Below are positions 14,808 to 21,389 of a stretch of 22,072 nucleotides of DNA, in pieces. The position numbers and the translations under genes are program-made. Positions within the stretch are counted from its first letter, which is position 1; every line of letters starts with the position of its first letter. The DNA comes from an uncultured Marvinbryantia sp. (lineage in GTDB: Bacteria; Bacillota; Clostridia; Lachnospirales; Lachnospiraceae), in the NCBI GenBank assembly GCA_934394985.1, contig CAKRRF010000037.1, positions 1 through 22,072 of the forward strand, given 5' to 3'. The notes under the pieces are model-generated. The model was not told the origin of the DNA and did not search any database. It saw only the letters and a program-made list of their open reading frames with translations.

Positions 14808-14835
14808 TTGAAATGCGTGAAAAATATGCTATACT
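14808..14835 (+). promoter_or_regulatory. SigA-like promoter with extended -10, DUF134/NifX-like gene
   Basis: TTGAAA (14808-14813), a 16-base spacer and TATACT (14830-14835) with a TG one base before it (TGCTATACT) make a good extended -10 promoter 39 bases before the GTG start. Confidence 0.65.
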
Positions 14836-14874
14836 GTTATTAACATATGTGAAAAACAAAAAGGAGCGATCTAA

Positions 14875-15633
14875 GTGGCCAGACCATCAAAAAAAAGAAG
14901 AATATGCGGAAAGCCAAAATATCTTTGTTTTGCAGTAAAATCCGATGAGGCACCATGTGAAGAGATTATCATGAGTCTGGATGAATTTGAATGCATCAGA
15001 CTGATTGATTATGAAGGTGCATCACAGGAAGAATGTGCAGAACAGATTAATATGGATCGAACCAGTGTCACATTAATTTATTCCAGGGCAAGAAAGAAAC
15101 TGGCAGAGTGTCTGGTGACAGGAAAGCAGCTTCGGATAGAAGGTGGCAATTATGAGTTCTGTCAGGGAAATCTGGAGTGTTGCAGACGCAGAATGACAGC
15201 TGGGAATCGTTGCCTGGGAAGAATGAATGAAGAATGGAGGAAACGAAAAATGGTAATCGCAGTAACTTATGAAAACGGAGAGGTATTTCAGCATTTCGGA
15301 CACAGTGAGTATTTTAAAATTTATGAAGTAGAAGATGGTAAGATTCTGAAATCAGAAGTATATGACACGAATGGTCAGGGTCATGGTGCATTAGCCGGAT
15401 TTTTGAAAAATTATTCTGTTAACGTACTGATTTGTGGTGGTATTGGAGGCGGTGCCAGAACAGCACTGGCACAGATGGGGATTGAATTGTACCCTGGAGT
15501 AAGCGGAAATGCAGACGATGCAGTGAAAGCGCTGATTGAAGGAAGCTTATCCTATGATCCGAATACAGTATGTAATCACCACGGCGAAGGACATGAGCAT
15601 ACCTGTGGCGAACATGGATGTGGAAATCACTAA
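14875..15633 (+). CDS. DUF134 regulator fused to NifX/NifB-like iron-cofactor domain
   Basis: A 252-residue fusion starting at GTG, with AAAAAGGAGCG just upstream (14859-14869). Residues 1-110 are DUF134 (MARPSKKRRICGKPKYLCF, then a sigma-like helix-turn-helix with S-Q-E-E-C-A-E-Q-I-N-M-D-R-T-S-V). Residues 126-230 are a dinitrogenase iron-molybdenum cofactor-type domain (VIAVTYENGEVFQHFGHSEY, C-G-G-I-G-G-G-A-R). The tail is rich in His and Cys (C-N-H-H-G-E-G-H-E-H-T-C-G-E-H-G-C-G-N-H), probably metal binding. Such proteins occur in non-diazotrophs and are thought to handle iron-sulfur or other metal clusters; no nif genes are present. ATG 15250 (M126), in frame, has its own GGAGG site, so the second domain may also be made alone. 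Confidence 0.85.
   Translation: MARPSKKRRICGKPKYLCFAVKSDEAPCEEIIMSLDEFECIRLIDYEGASQEECAEQINMDRTSVTLIYSRARKKLAECLVTGKQLRIEGGNYEFCQGNLECCRRRMTAGNRCLGRMNEEWRKRKMVIAVTYENGEVFQHFGHSEYFKIYEVEDGKILKSEVYDTNGQGHGALAGFLKNYSVNVLICGGIGGGARTALAQMGIELYPGVSGNADDAVKALIEGSLSYDPNTVCNHHGEGHEHTCGEHGCGNH
15236..15252 (+). promoter_or_regulatory. Internal ribosome site and start for the NifX-like domain
   Basis: GGAGG at 15236-15240 is followed, 9 bases on, by ATG 15250, in frame with the fusion and exactly at the domain boundary (KRK-MVIAV). This allows separate translation of a 127-residue protein holding only the cofactor-binding domain and the His/Cys tail. Confidence 0.55.
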
Positions 15634-15654
15634 AAGAGTATATTCAAGTCGAAC

Positions 15655-15734
15655 GTCCGTGAGACTTGGCGCGTGATTCTGGTCAGCGAAGCTGACATAT
15701 TCTTTACAGAATCACTGCGCATCCTCGCGGAGCG
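15655..15734 (+). repeat. Intergenic repeat, divergent copy R2b
   Basis: GTCCGTGAGACTTGGCG (15655-15671) and ATCACTGCGCATCCTCGCGG followed by AGCG (15711-15734) match the central and distal parts of the copy at 21291-21350 (GAGACTTTGGCG; ATCACTTGAGAAATTCGCGG then AGCG). Between them is a nested hairpin: GCGC-GTGATTCTG (15669-15681) with CAGAATCAC-T-GCGC (15707-15720), enclosing GTCAGC-GAA-GCTGAC (15682-15696). The core motif that begins other copies is missing. Confidence 0.55.
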
Positions 15735-15824
15735 TTTATCTCAGTCGGAGATTAGACTCCCGCTGAGACTAATTTGTTATAACTCACCACCTGAAGAGGT
15801 GGGAGTCTTCTCGACTGAGATAAA
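15735..15824 (+). repeat. 90-base palindromic module with 13-base perfect inverted ends
   Basis: TTTATCTCAGTCG (15735-15747) is exactly complementary to CGACTGAGATAAA (15812-15824). Inside, AGACTCCC (15754-15761) can pair with GGGAGTCT (15801-15808), while ACTCACCACCT (15782-15792) can instead pair with AGGTGGGAGT (15797-15806), so two inner folds compete. It sits between repeat pieces, between the DUF134 gene and a terminator. It could be a small non-autonomous palindromic element or part of a structured RNA; no transposase is nearby. Confidence 0.6.
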
Positions 15825-15876
15825 AACCTGTGAGATACGTTTCAGTTTTGAAATGTCATCTCACAGGTTTTTTATT
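15822..15876 (+). terminator. Strong intrinsic terminator after the DUF134/NifX-like gene
   Basis: AACCTGTGAGAT (15825-15836) pairs perfectly with ATCTCACAGGTT; the stem continues inward with ACGTTTCA and TGAAATGT (one G-U pair). TTTTTTATTT follows. Its leading A-run overlaps the right arm of the palindrome at 15812-15824, so the two hairpins compete at their shared base. Confidence 0.85.
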
Positions 15877-15925
15877 TACGCGAGCAACGAGCCAAAGTCC
15901 GTGTCTTTAGAAAAATTCTTGCATC
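15874..15925 (+). repeat. Intergenic repeat, truncated copy R2
   Basis: ATTTACGCGAGCAACGAGCC (15874-15893) followed by AAAGTCC directly follows the terminator's T-run and matches the other cores almost exactly. The similarity stops after about 15902; the rest of the repeat seen at 21291-21357 is absent here, where the upstream sequence of the MATE gene begins. Confidence 0.75.
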
Positions 15926-15946
15926 AGTATGATTTTGTAGTAAAAT
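15919..15946 (+). promoter_or_regulatory. Possible promoter of the MATE-PAP2-Nudix-AGCS operon
   Basis: TTGCAT (15919-15924), a 16-base spacer and TAAAAT (15941-15946) lie 37 bases before the MATE start, just beyond the repeat copy. Confidence 0.45.
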
Positions 15947-15982
15947 AAGAAGTTAGAATCATTAGTTTGAGGTGAGAGTGAT

Positions 15983-17305
15983 ATGACGAAAGATCTGACT
16001 ACCGGGAAAATCATGCCGATTCTTGTTAATTTTACAGTGCCACTTGTACTGGGAAACCTGTTTCAGCTGACTTATAATGCAGTGGATAGTATCATTGTGG
16101 GGCATTTTGTGGGAAAAGAGGCGTTGGCAGCAGTAGGAATCTGTAACCCGATCAGTACCCTGATGATATTGTTTTTGAACGGATTGTGTATGGGAGCCAG
16201 TATCCTGATGGGAATCCAATATGGAGCGAAAGATTACGAAACTTTACACAGACAGATTAGTACAACCATGTTATCAGGTGTGATTTTTTCATTCTTTTTA
16301 ACGCTGGTTTGTGTAATATTTGCAGTGCCGATTTTGCTGCTGCTTCAGGTAGATCCATCTATTATGGAGATGACAGTGCAATATTTGCGAATCATCTTTC
16401 TGGGATTGATGTTTACATTTTTATATAACTTCTTTTCCAGTACATTAAGAGCATTGGGAGACAGTGCATCTCCATTGTATTTCCTGATTATCAGTGCAGT
16501 ATTGAACATTTTCGGTGATTTATTTTTTGTAATTGTATTAAAGGCCGGAAGTAACGGATGCGCAGTTTCTACCGTGTTAAGTGAAGCAATTTGCTGTCTG
16601 TTCTGTATCATTTACATACAGAAAAAAGTTCCGATTCTTCGGCTTGGAAAAAAATGGCTGGTTTTTGATTCCAGTTTGTTAAAGAAAACGGTTGCTTATG
16701 GATGGGCATCTGCCATGCAGCAGGCTACGGTGCAAATGGGGAAAATTGCCATCCAGGCGCTGGTCAACACGATGGGAGTATCAGTGGCTGCGGCATTTGC
16801 AGTAGTGAACCGTATTGATGATTTTGCCATTACACCGGAGCAGAATATCGCACATGCTATGACGGCATTGATGGCGCAGAATAAAGGAGCCGGAAAAAAT
16901 GATCGTATGCGAGAAGGATTCCGTTGTGGAATGATACTGGAAATCGTGTATGGAGCAGCAGTTATGCTCATTTGTCTGGGGTTTGCCAGACCATTGATGG
17001 CGCTGTTCGTAAAAGACGAAGAAGTGATTGGACATGGTGTCGTGTATCTGCATCTAATTGCCGTGATGTATATACTGCCGGCAATTACGAATGCGATTCA
17101 GGGATTCTTCCGCGGAATCGGAGACCTGAAGGTGACACTGCTCAGCAGTTTTACTAACATGGGCGTGCGTGTGATTGCGGCAGTACCGATGATTTTGTTA
17201 TGGAATTTTGGTATAGAGGCATTACCGTATTCTTATTTGGCTGGATGGATTGCCATGCTGTTGGTAGAAACCCCTTTGATGATTCGAATTTATCGAAAAA
17301 AGTAA
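15983..17305 (+). CDS. MATE-family multidrug efflux transporter
   Basis: A 440-residue membrane protein with about 12 membrane segments in two related halves. MTKDLTTGKIMPILVNFTVP followed by L-V-L-G-N-L-F-Q-L-T-Y-N-A-V-D-S-I-I-V-G is the standard MATE N-terminus, with V-G-K-E-A-L-A-A-V-G just after. The second half shows QNKGAGKNDRMREGF and F-R-G-I-G-D. These proteins export organic cations or other compounds by sodium or proton exchange across the cytoplasmic membrane. GAGGTGAGAG lies just upstream of the start. The PAP2 gene begins 13 bases after its stop; the next three genes follow with short gaps and no terminator, so it heads a four-gene operon. The substrate cannot be deduced. Confidence 0.92.
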   Translation: MTKDLTTGKIMPILVNFTVPLVLGNLFQLTYNAVDSIIVGHFVGKEALAAVGICNPISTLMILFLNGLCMGASILMGIQYGAKDYETLHRQISTTMLSGVIFSFFLTLVCVIFAVPILLLLQVDPSIMEMTVQYLRIIFLGLMFTFLYNFFSSTLRALGDSASPLYFLIISAVLNIFGDLFFVIVLKAGSNGCAVSTVLSEAICCLFCIIYIQKKVPILRLGKKWLVFDSSLLKKTVAYGWASAMQQATVQMGKIAIQALVNTMGVSVAAAFAVVNRIDDFAITPEQNIAHAMTALMAQNKGAGKNDRMREGFRCGMILEIVYGAAVMLICLGFARPLMALFVKDEEVIGHGVVYLHLIAVMYILPAITNAIQGFFRGIGDLKVTLLSSFTNMGVRVIAAVPMILLWNFGIEALPYSYLAGWIAMLLVETPLMIRIYRKK

Positions 17306-17318
17306 AGGAGAGAATTTT

Positions 17319-17840
17319 ATGGAACTTCAGATTTTAGATGCGCTGCAAAAGATTCATACACCTGTCATAGATACACTTATGTGTGGTATCACAAGATTGG
17401 GAGATGCAGGGATGATATGGATTTTATTATGTGTAGTTTTATTGCTTATGCCAAAGACCAGAAAATCCGGCATAATATTGCTGGCAGGTTTGTTGGCAGA
17501 TTTACTGATCTGTAACGTTATTTTAAAGCCAGTGGTACAGAGAATTCGTCCATTTGATGTGATGACAGAAATTGAACTGTTAGTAAAGCGACCATTGGAT
17601 TATTCCTTCCCATCTGGTCATACAGCAGCATCGTTTACCTCTGTGATGGCACTGTATCTGGCAGGAGAAAAGAAGCTGTGGAAGCTGGCACTGATGTTGG
17701 CCGTGTTGATTGCATTTTCCAGATTGTACCTGTATGTACATTATCCGACTGATGTGTTGGGCGGTGTGGTAATAGGCGTGATATCCGGTGCCCTGGGATA
17801 CTGGCTGGTGAAGAAAAGTGAGGAGGCAGCTGGCGCATGA
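17319..17840 (+). CDS. PAP2-family membrane phosphatase
   Basis: A 173-residue protein with about five membrane segments. The three PAP2 signatures are complete: K70...R77-P78 (KPVVQRIRPF), P-S-G-H at 98-101 (SFPSGHTAAS) and S134-R135...H141-Y-P-T-D145 (SRLYLYVHYPTDVLGG). Family members remove phosphate from lipid phosphates such as undecaprenyl diphosphate or phosphatidic acid at the outer face of the membrane. Its small size fits BcrC/YbjG-type undecaprenyl diphosphate phosphatases, though diacylglycerol-pyrophosphate-type substrates are equally possible. AAAGGAGAG precedes the start, and its stop overlaps the next start by 4 bases (ATGA), showing tight coupling to the Nudix gene. Confidence 0.9.
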   Translation: MELQILDALQKIHTPVIDTLMCGITRLGDAGMIWILLCVVLLLMPKTRKSGIILLAGLLADLLICNVILKPVVQRIRPFDVMTEIELLVKRPLDYSFPSGHTAASFTSVMALYLAGEKKLWKLALMLAVLIAFSRLYLYVHYPTDVLGGVVIGVISGALGYWLVKKSEEAAGA

Positions 17841-18859
17841 TAAAATTAACCACACTTTGCTATTTGGAAAAAGAAGATCAGTACCTGATGCTCCATCGTA
17901 CCAAGAAGAAACAGGATGACAATAAGGATAAATGGATTGGCGTAGGCGGAAAGTTTGAATATGGAGAAAGTCCGGAGGAGTGCCTGCTTCGTGAAGTAAA
18001 AGAGGAGACAGGTTATAGCTTACAGTCATGGCACTTTAGGGGAATTGTGACCTTTGTATACGGAGAAGATACGGTGGAGTATATGCATCTGTATACGGCA
18101 GACCGATGGGATGGAGAACCGGTGATCTGCACGGAAGGGGATCTGGAATGGGTGAAGAAAGAAGATATCTGGAGACTGAATCTCTGGGAAGGTGACCGGA
18201 TTTTCTTTCGGCTGCTGACAGAGGATAGAGCTTCTTTTTCTCTGAAGCTGGTCTATAATATAGAAGGAATTCTGCAACAGGCTGTGCTGGATGGAAAGGA
18301 ATTGGAACTGTTTGATATTCTGAATGAGGATGGTACAAAGTCAGGTGTTGTTCGGGAACGTGGCGTAGTCCATCTGGATGGATCCCTTCATGCAACCGTA
18401 CATATCTGGATTGCCAGACCGAATGCGGAAAGTGGCTATGATATTTTGCTACAGAGGCGAAGTGCTCACAAGGATTCCAACCCAGGGTGTCTGGATATTT
18501 CATCAGCAGGGCATATCAGCACAGGGGATGATTTTCTGTCAAGTGCCATACGGGAAGCGAAAGAAGAATTGGGATTGACACTGGATCTGGAGAAATTAAA
18601 AGAACTGGGATTCCATCGAAAGAAGTTTGAAGGAGAATTTTATGGAAGACCATTTCGGGACAATCAGCTGAGCAAAGTCTATCTATATATAGAAACAATT
18701 GATATTTCAAAACTTAGCCTGCAAAAGGAAGAGGTTTCTGAGGTAATCTGGATGGATTATGCAAAATGTAAAAAGGGAATACAGGAGAATACGATCAAGA
18801 ATTGTATTTATCTGGATGAGTTTGAACTGGTCGGAAAGGGACTTGGAATCGAACTATAA
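17837..18859 (+). CDS. Two-domain Nudix hydrolase (MutT-like plus IPP-isomerase-like)
   Basis: A 340-residue fusion of two Nudix domains. The first (about 1-150) has a perfect Nudix box at 38-60 (G-KFEYG-E-SPEECLL-REVKEETGY) and resembles 8-oxo-dGTP diphosphatases. The second (about 155-330) has a box at 225-247 (G-HISTG-D-DFLSSAI-REAKEELGL), with the first glutamate replaced by aspartate; ILNEDGTKSGVVRERGVVH before it and R-S-x-x-K-D-x-x-P-G-x-x-D resemble the YfcD/IPP-isomerase-like branch. Each box binds divalent metal for hydrolysis of a nucleoside or prenyl diphosphate. The start overlaps the PAP2 stop. Single-domain versions of both are common; the fusion is less usual. Its substrates are unknown. 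Confidence 0.9.
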   Translation: MIKLTTLCYLEKEDQYLMLHRTKKKQDDNKDKWIGVGGKFEYGESPEECLLREVKEETGYSLQSWHFRGIVTFVYGEDTVEYMHLYTADRWDGEPVICTEGDLEWVKKEDIWRLNLWEGDRIFFRLLTEDRASFSLKLVYNIEGILQQAVLDGKELELFDILNEDGTKSGVVRERGVVHLDGSLHATVHIWIARPNAESGYDILLQRRSAHKDSNPGCLDISSAGHISTGDDFLSSAIREAKEELGLTLDLEKLKELGFHRKKFEGEFYGRPFRDNQLSKVYLYIETIDISKLSLQKEEVSEVIWMDYAKCKKGIQENTIKNCIYLDEFELVGKGLGIEL

Positions 18860-18893
18860 ATCAGTGTATGAAAAATGATGAAAGGGAAGAAAA

Positions 18894-20414
18894 ATGGAAG
18901 TATTTGTAGCAGTTATGAACATGATAAATGACATCATCTGGCATCCGGTGATGTGCGTGTTCCTGATGTGTGCAGCGATCTGGTTTACGGTTCGTCTGCG
19001 AGGTATTCAGGTACGTAGATGTAAAGACATGATAAAATGTCTGGTAGAAAAGGGTGATAACAAAAAGGATACTGGCCTGTCGGCATTTCAGGCGTTTGCA
19101 ACAACGGTAGGAGGTCGTGTCGGTACCGGTAATATTGCAGGTACGGCAACAGCAGTATTTATGGGTGGACCGGGAGCATTATTCTGGATGTGGATCACTG
19201 CAATATTAGGTGCATCCACCGGTATCGTAGAATGTATTCTGGGACAGGCTTATAAGACCAGAAACCTGGGTGAGCTGACTGGAGGGCCTGCTTTTTATAT
19301 GTCGAATGGATTTAAAAACAAGAAGTTTGGAAAAGCGTTGGCGGTATTGTTTTGTATTGCTGTATTTATTGGACCGGGATTTCTTCTCCCTGCGATGCAG
19401 ACGCAGACGGCTGCGACGGCCATAAAGGGCGCTTTTGGCATTCCGTTTATTGTAGTAGGAATTGCAATGGTCGTTATTGTGGGAGTTGTAACCATGGGAG
19501 GAATCAAGCGTATCGGTCAGGTAGCAGAATTTCTGGCACCGATCATGTGCGGAATCTATTTTTTGATTACGGTTTTCATTTTTGTATTGAATCATGATCA
19601 GATTCTCCCGGTATTTCGGTCTGTTTTTGCCAGTGCATTTGGAAAGGATGCAGTATTTGGCGGAATTGTTGGATCAGCAGTAGCGTGGGGAATTAAGAGA
19701 GGATTCTTTTCCAATGATGCAGGAAATGGTATGAGTCCTCTGATTTCCGCTACGACAGATACATCTCATCCGGTAAAACAGGGGCTGGTGCAGGGCTTAT
19801 CTGTCTATATAGATACCTTGCTGGTGTGTACCTGTACCGGGCTTTGCATTTTGCTGGCTGGCACTTATAATGTGGCAGCAGATGGTATTGGAGAAGTCAT
19901 TCTGGTGGAAAAGGTACCGGGTATACAGTATGGTATTTCTTTTATGCAAGAGGCTTTAAGAGTATCGATTGGAAAAGCAGGAGCAATGTTTTTGGCTGTG
20001 ATGTTGTTTATTTTTATCTTTACGACTATGCTGTCTTATTCTTATCAGTTGGAATCGACCTGTAAATATCTGTGGGGAGAAAATAAGATTGTGGTAACGA
20101 TTGTACGTATTTTATTTCTGATCTTCTGCATGTTCGGTATACTCATTGATGGAGATACCATCTGGCCGATGGGGGATATTGGAGTGGGTTGTATGCTCTG
20201 GGTCAATACATTCAGTATCCTGCTTCTGACACCACAGGTTTTGAAAATTGTCAAAGATTATGAGAAGCAGAAAAATGCAGGACTGGATCCATTATTTGAT
20301 CCGGCTACTGTCGGTATTCAGGATGAAGCCAATGTATGGGGCATTTATGTGGAAAAGAAAAAAGTCCGAGGAGATTATGAGAACCCGGTTCTTGGATATG
20401 AGGAAAAGAAATAA
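18894..20414 (+). CDS. Sodium:alanine (AGCS family) amino-acid symporter
   Basis: A 506-residue membrane protein with about 10-11 membrane segments. FATTVGGRVGTGNIAGTATA followed by V-F-M-G-G-P-G-A-L-F-W-M-W is the AGCS signature, and later WGIKRGFFSNDAGNGMSP and FIFTTMLSYSYQLES are also typical. It imports alanine, glycine or related amino acids with sodium. A GGGAAG site (18884-18889) precedes the start. It is 34 bases after the Nudix gene with no terminator between, and a strong terminator follows its stop directly, so it is the last gene of the operon that starts at 15983. The link to efflux and phosphatase genes is not obvious. Confidence 0.93.
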   Translation: MEVFVAVMNMINDIIWHPVMCVFLMCAAIWFTVRLRGIQVRRCKDMIKCLVEKGDNKKDTGLSAFQAFATTVGGRVGTGNIAGTATAVFMGGPGALFWMWITAILGASTGIVECILGQAYKTRNLGELTGGPAFYMSNGFKNKKFGKALAVLFCIAVFIGPGFLLPAMQTQTAATAIKGAFGIPFIVVGIAMVVIVGVVTMGGIKRIGQVAEFLAPIMCGIYFLITVFIFVLNHDQILPVFRSVFASAFGKDAVFGGIVGSAVAWGIKRGFFSNDAGNGMSPLISATTDTSHPVKQGLVQGLSVYIDTLLVCTCTGLCILLAGTYNVAADGIGEVILVEKVPGIQYGISFMQEALRVSIGKAGAMFLAVMLFIFIFTTMLSYSYQLESTCKYLWGENKIVVTIVRILFLIFCMFGILIDGDTIWPMGDIGVGCMLWVNTFSILLLTPQVLKIVKDYEKQKNAGLDPLFDPATVGIQDEANVWGIYVEKKKVRGDYENPVLGYEEKK

Positions 20415-20415
20415 C

Positions 20416-20467
20416 AAAAAATTCTGTGGATGGCGTCAGAGCTGTTCACAGAATTTTTATATTTTTT
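20416..20467 (+). terminator. Terminator of the MATE-PAP2-Nudix-AGCS operon
   Basis: AAAAATTCTGTG (20416-20428 region) pairs with CACAGAATTTTT (20447-20458), and a second T-run follows (ATATTTTTT). The hairpin starts one base after the AGCS stop codon. Confidence 0.8.
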
Positions 20468-20470
20468 GAC

Positions 20471-20499
20471 TTGCATAGTATGGAAAAAAGCTGTACACT
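20471..20499 (+). promoter_or_regulatory. Possible promoter of the phospholipase C-like gene
   Basis: TTGCAT (20471-20476), a 17-base spacer and TACACT (20494-20499) lie between the upstream terminator and the gene at 20594. The remaining leader of about 85 bases shows no clear hairpin or known riboswitch. Confidence 0.35.
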
Positions 20500-20593
20500 G
20501 TGTTCTGGATAGCGAAAAGGTGGCAGGTAAATTCAGGCTGACGCGCGGAAGAGTAAAAGCGGGAAGCCTGTGCATATGGAGGAATAATAGAAT

Positions 20594-21193
20594 ATGCGTA
20601 AAAAATCACATATAGCACTGGCAGGATATCTGATGAGAGAAATGGATGATGTCAACATGCAGAAGCATTGGAAGGCATTTTATTTTGGATCTATTTTACC
20701 GGATCTGACCCCAAAGATGATCACAGATCCACATGAGTTTGACTCCTCTTATCTGGAACTGAAAAGCAGAATCGCAAAGCTTCTGCTGGAAGCGAGAGAG
20801 CATGCCTGCAAGGAAGGAACACTGTTTTGCAGACTGGGCGTTGTGATGCATTATCTGGCAGATTATTTTACATTTCCACATAATACTACATTTGGTGGCA
20901 ATCTGAAGGATCACTGTCTTTATGAGAGAGATATGAAGCATGAACTGCGTGCCAGAATTCAGACAGAAGAAGCAATAGAGATTTTTGAAAATCAGCAGAA
21001 GAAGCAGAATCAGATTCATACAGCGGCACAGCTATTTGATTATATCGAGGAAATGCATCGTACTTATTTACAGCGGCGCAGAAACCTGGCAGATGACTGC
21101 AGATGGATTATGGAGATGTGTTCTTGGGCATTGATCGGATTGGTGAATATCATTACCGGTTATAAAAATACTGCAAGAGCAGTTGTAATTTAA
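20594..21193 (+). CDS. Zinc-dependent phospholipase C-like protein
   Basis: A 199-residue protein of the zinc-dependent phospholipase C / S1-P1 nuclease-like helical fold (PF00882-like). MRKKSHIALAGYLM places a histidine at 6; GSILPD gives D37; MHYLADYFTFPHN gives H86, D90 and H96; and Y-E-R-D-M-K-H-E has E111 and H116. This order of His and Asp matches the zinc ligands of the family. There is no signal peptide, so unlike secreted alpha-toxin it probably acts inside the cell, on an unknown phosphoester. GGAGG (20579-20583) precedes the start. It appears to be a single-gene unit between two terminators. Confidence 0.8.
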   Translation: MRKKSHIALAGYLMREMDDVNMQKHWKAFYFGSILPDLTPKMITDPHEFDSSYLELKSRIAKLLLEAREHACKEGTLFCRLGVVMHYLADYFTFPHNTTFGGNLKDHCLYERDMKHELRARIQTEEAIEIFENQQKKQNQIHTAAQLFDYIEEMHRTYLQRRRNLADDCRWIMEMCSWALIGLVNIITGYKNTARAVVI

Positions 21194-21211
21194 AAAAGAA
21201 TATGCTATAGT
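21183..21211 (+). promoter_or_regulatory. Possible extended -10 promoter upstream of the SBP leader
   Basis: TTGTAA (21183-21188), a 17-base spacer and TATAGT (21206-21211) preceded by TG (TGCTATAGT) overlap the end of the phospholipase C-like gene. The -10 region resembles that at 14822-14835 (AATATGCTATA). A strong terminator begins only about 7 bases after the expected start, so its role is uncertain. Confidence 0.4.
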
Positions 21212-21224
21212 ATAGAACATTAGA

Positions 21225-21267
21225 GGACAAAGGCGCTCTCGATAACGAGAGAACTTTGTCCTTTTTT
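21225..21267 (+). terminator. Strong intrinsic terminator before the SBP gene
   Basis: GGACAAAG-GCG-CTCTCG pairs with CGAGAG-AA-CTTTGTCC around an ATAA loop (21225-21261), and TTTTTTATT follows. It probably ends the phospholipase C-like transcript. Confidence 0.85.
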
Positions 21268-21366
21268 ATTACGCGAGCAACGAGCCAAAGTCCTTGCTTG
21301 TACGAGACTTTGGCGATTGCCGCGATCACTTGAGAAATTCGCGGAGCGTGGTTCTCATAGTTTTTT
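21268..21366 (+). repeat. Intergenic repeat, copy R3, ending in a second terminator-like hairpin
   Basis: The core ATTACGCGAGCAACGAGCC (21268-21286) directly follows the terminator's T-run. CCAAAGTC (21285-21292) pairs with GACTTTGG (21306-21313). TGAGAA (21331-21336) pairs with TTCTCA (21352-21357) and is followed by TAGTTTTTT, so the end of the repeat itself looks like a terminator 23 bases before the SBP start. CCGCG (21320-21324) and CGCGG (21340-21344) offer a competing stem. The leader could therefore act as an attenuator, or simply be a repeat inserted there. Confidence 0.7.
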
Positions 21367-21389
21367 AAGAAAAAGAGGAGAGAGGAAAA

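Noticed and set aside
14875..15633. A nitrogen-fixation gene, based on the NifX/NifB-like domain.
   Set aside because: No other nif gene is present, and this domain is widespread in organisms that do not fix nitrogen, especially fused to DUF134.
15735..15824. The palindrome as the end of an IS200/IS605-type element.
   Set aside because: Hairpin ends are typical of that family, but there is no TnpA or TnpB trace nearby and no recognisable target site, so I kept it as an unclassified palindromic module.
15673..15948. A 91-codon open frame between the DUF134 and MATE genes.
   Set aside because: It runs straight through the nested hairpins, the palindrome, the terminator and the repeat core, has no ribosome site, and its translation resembles no protein family.
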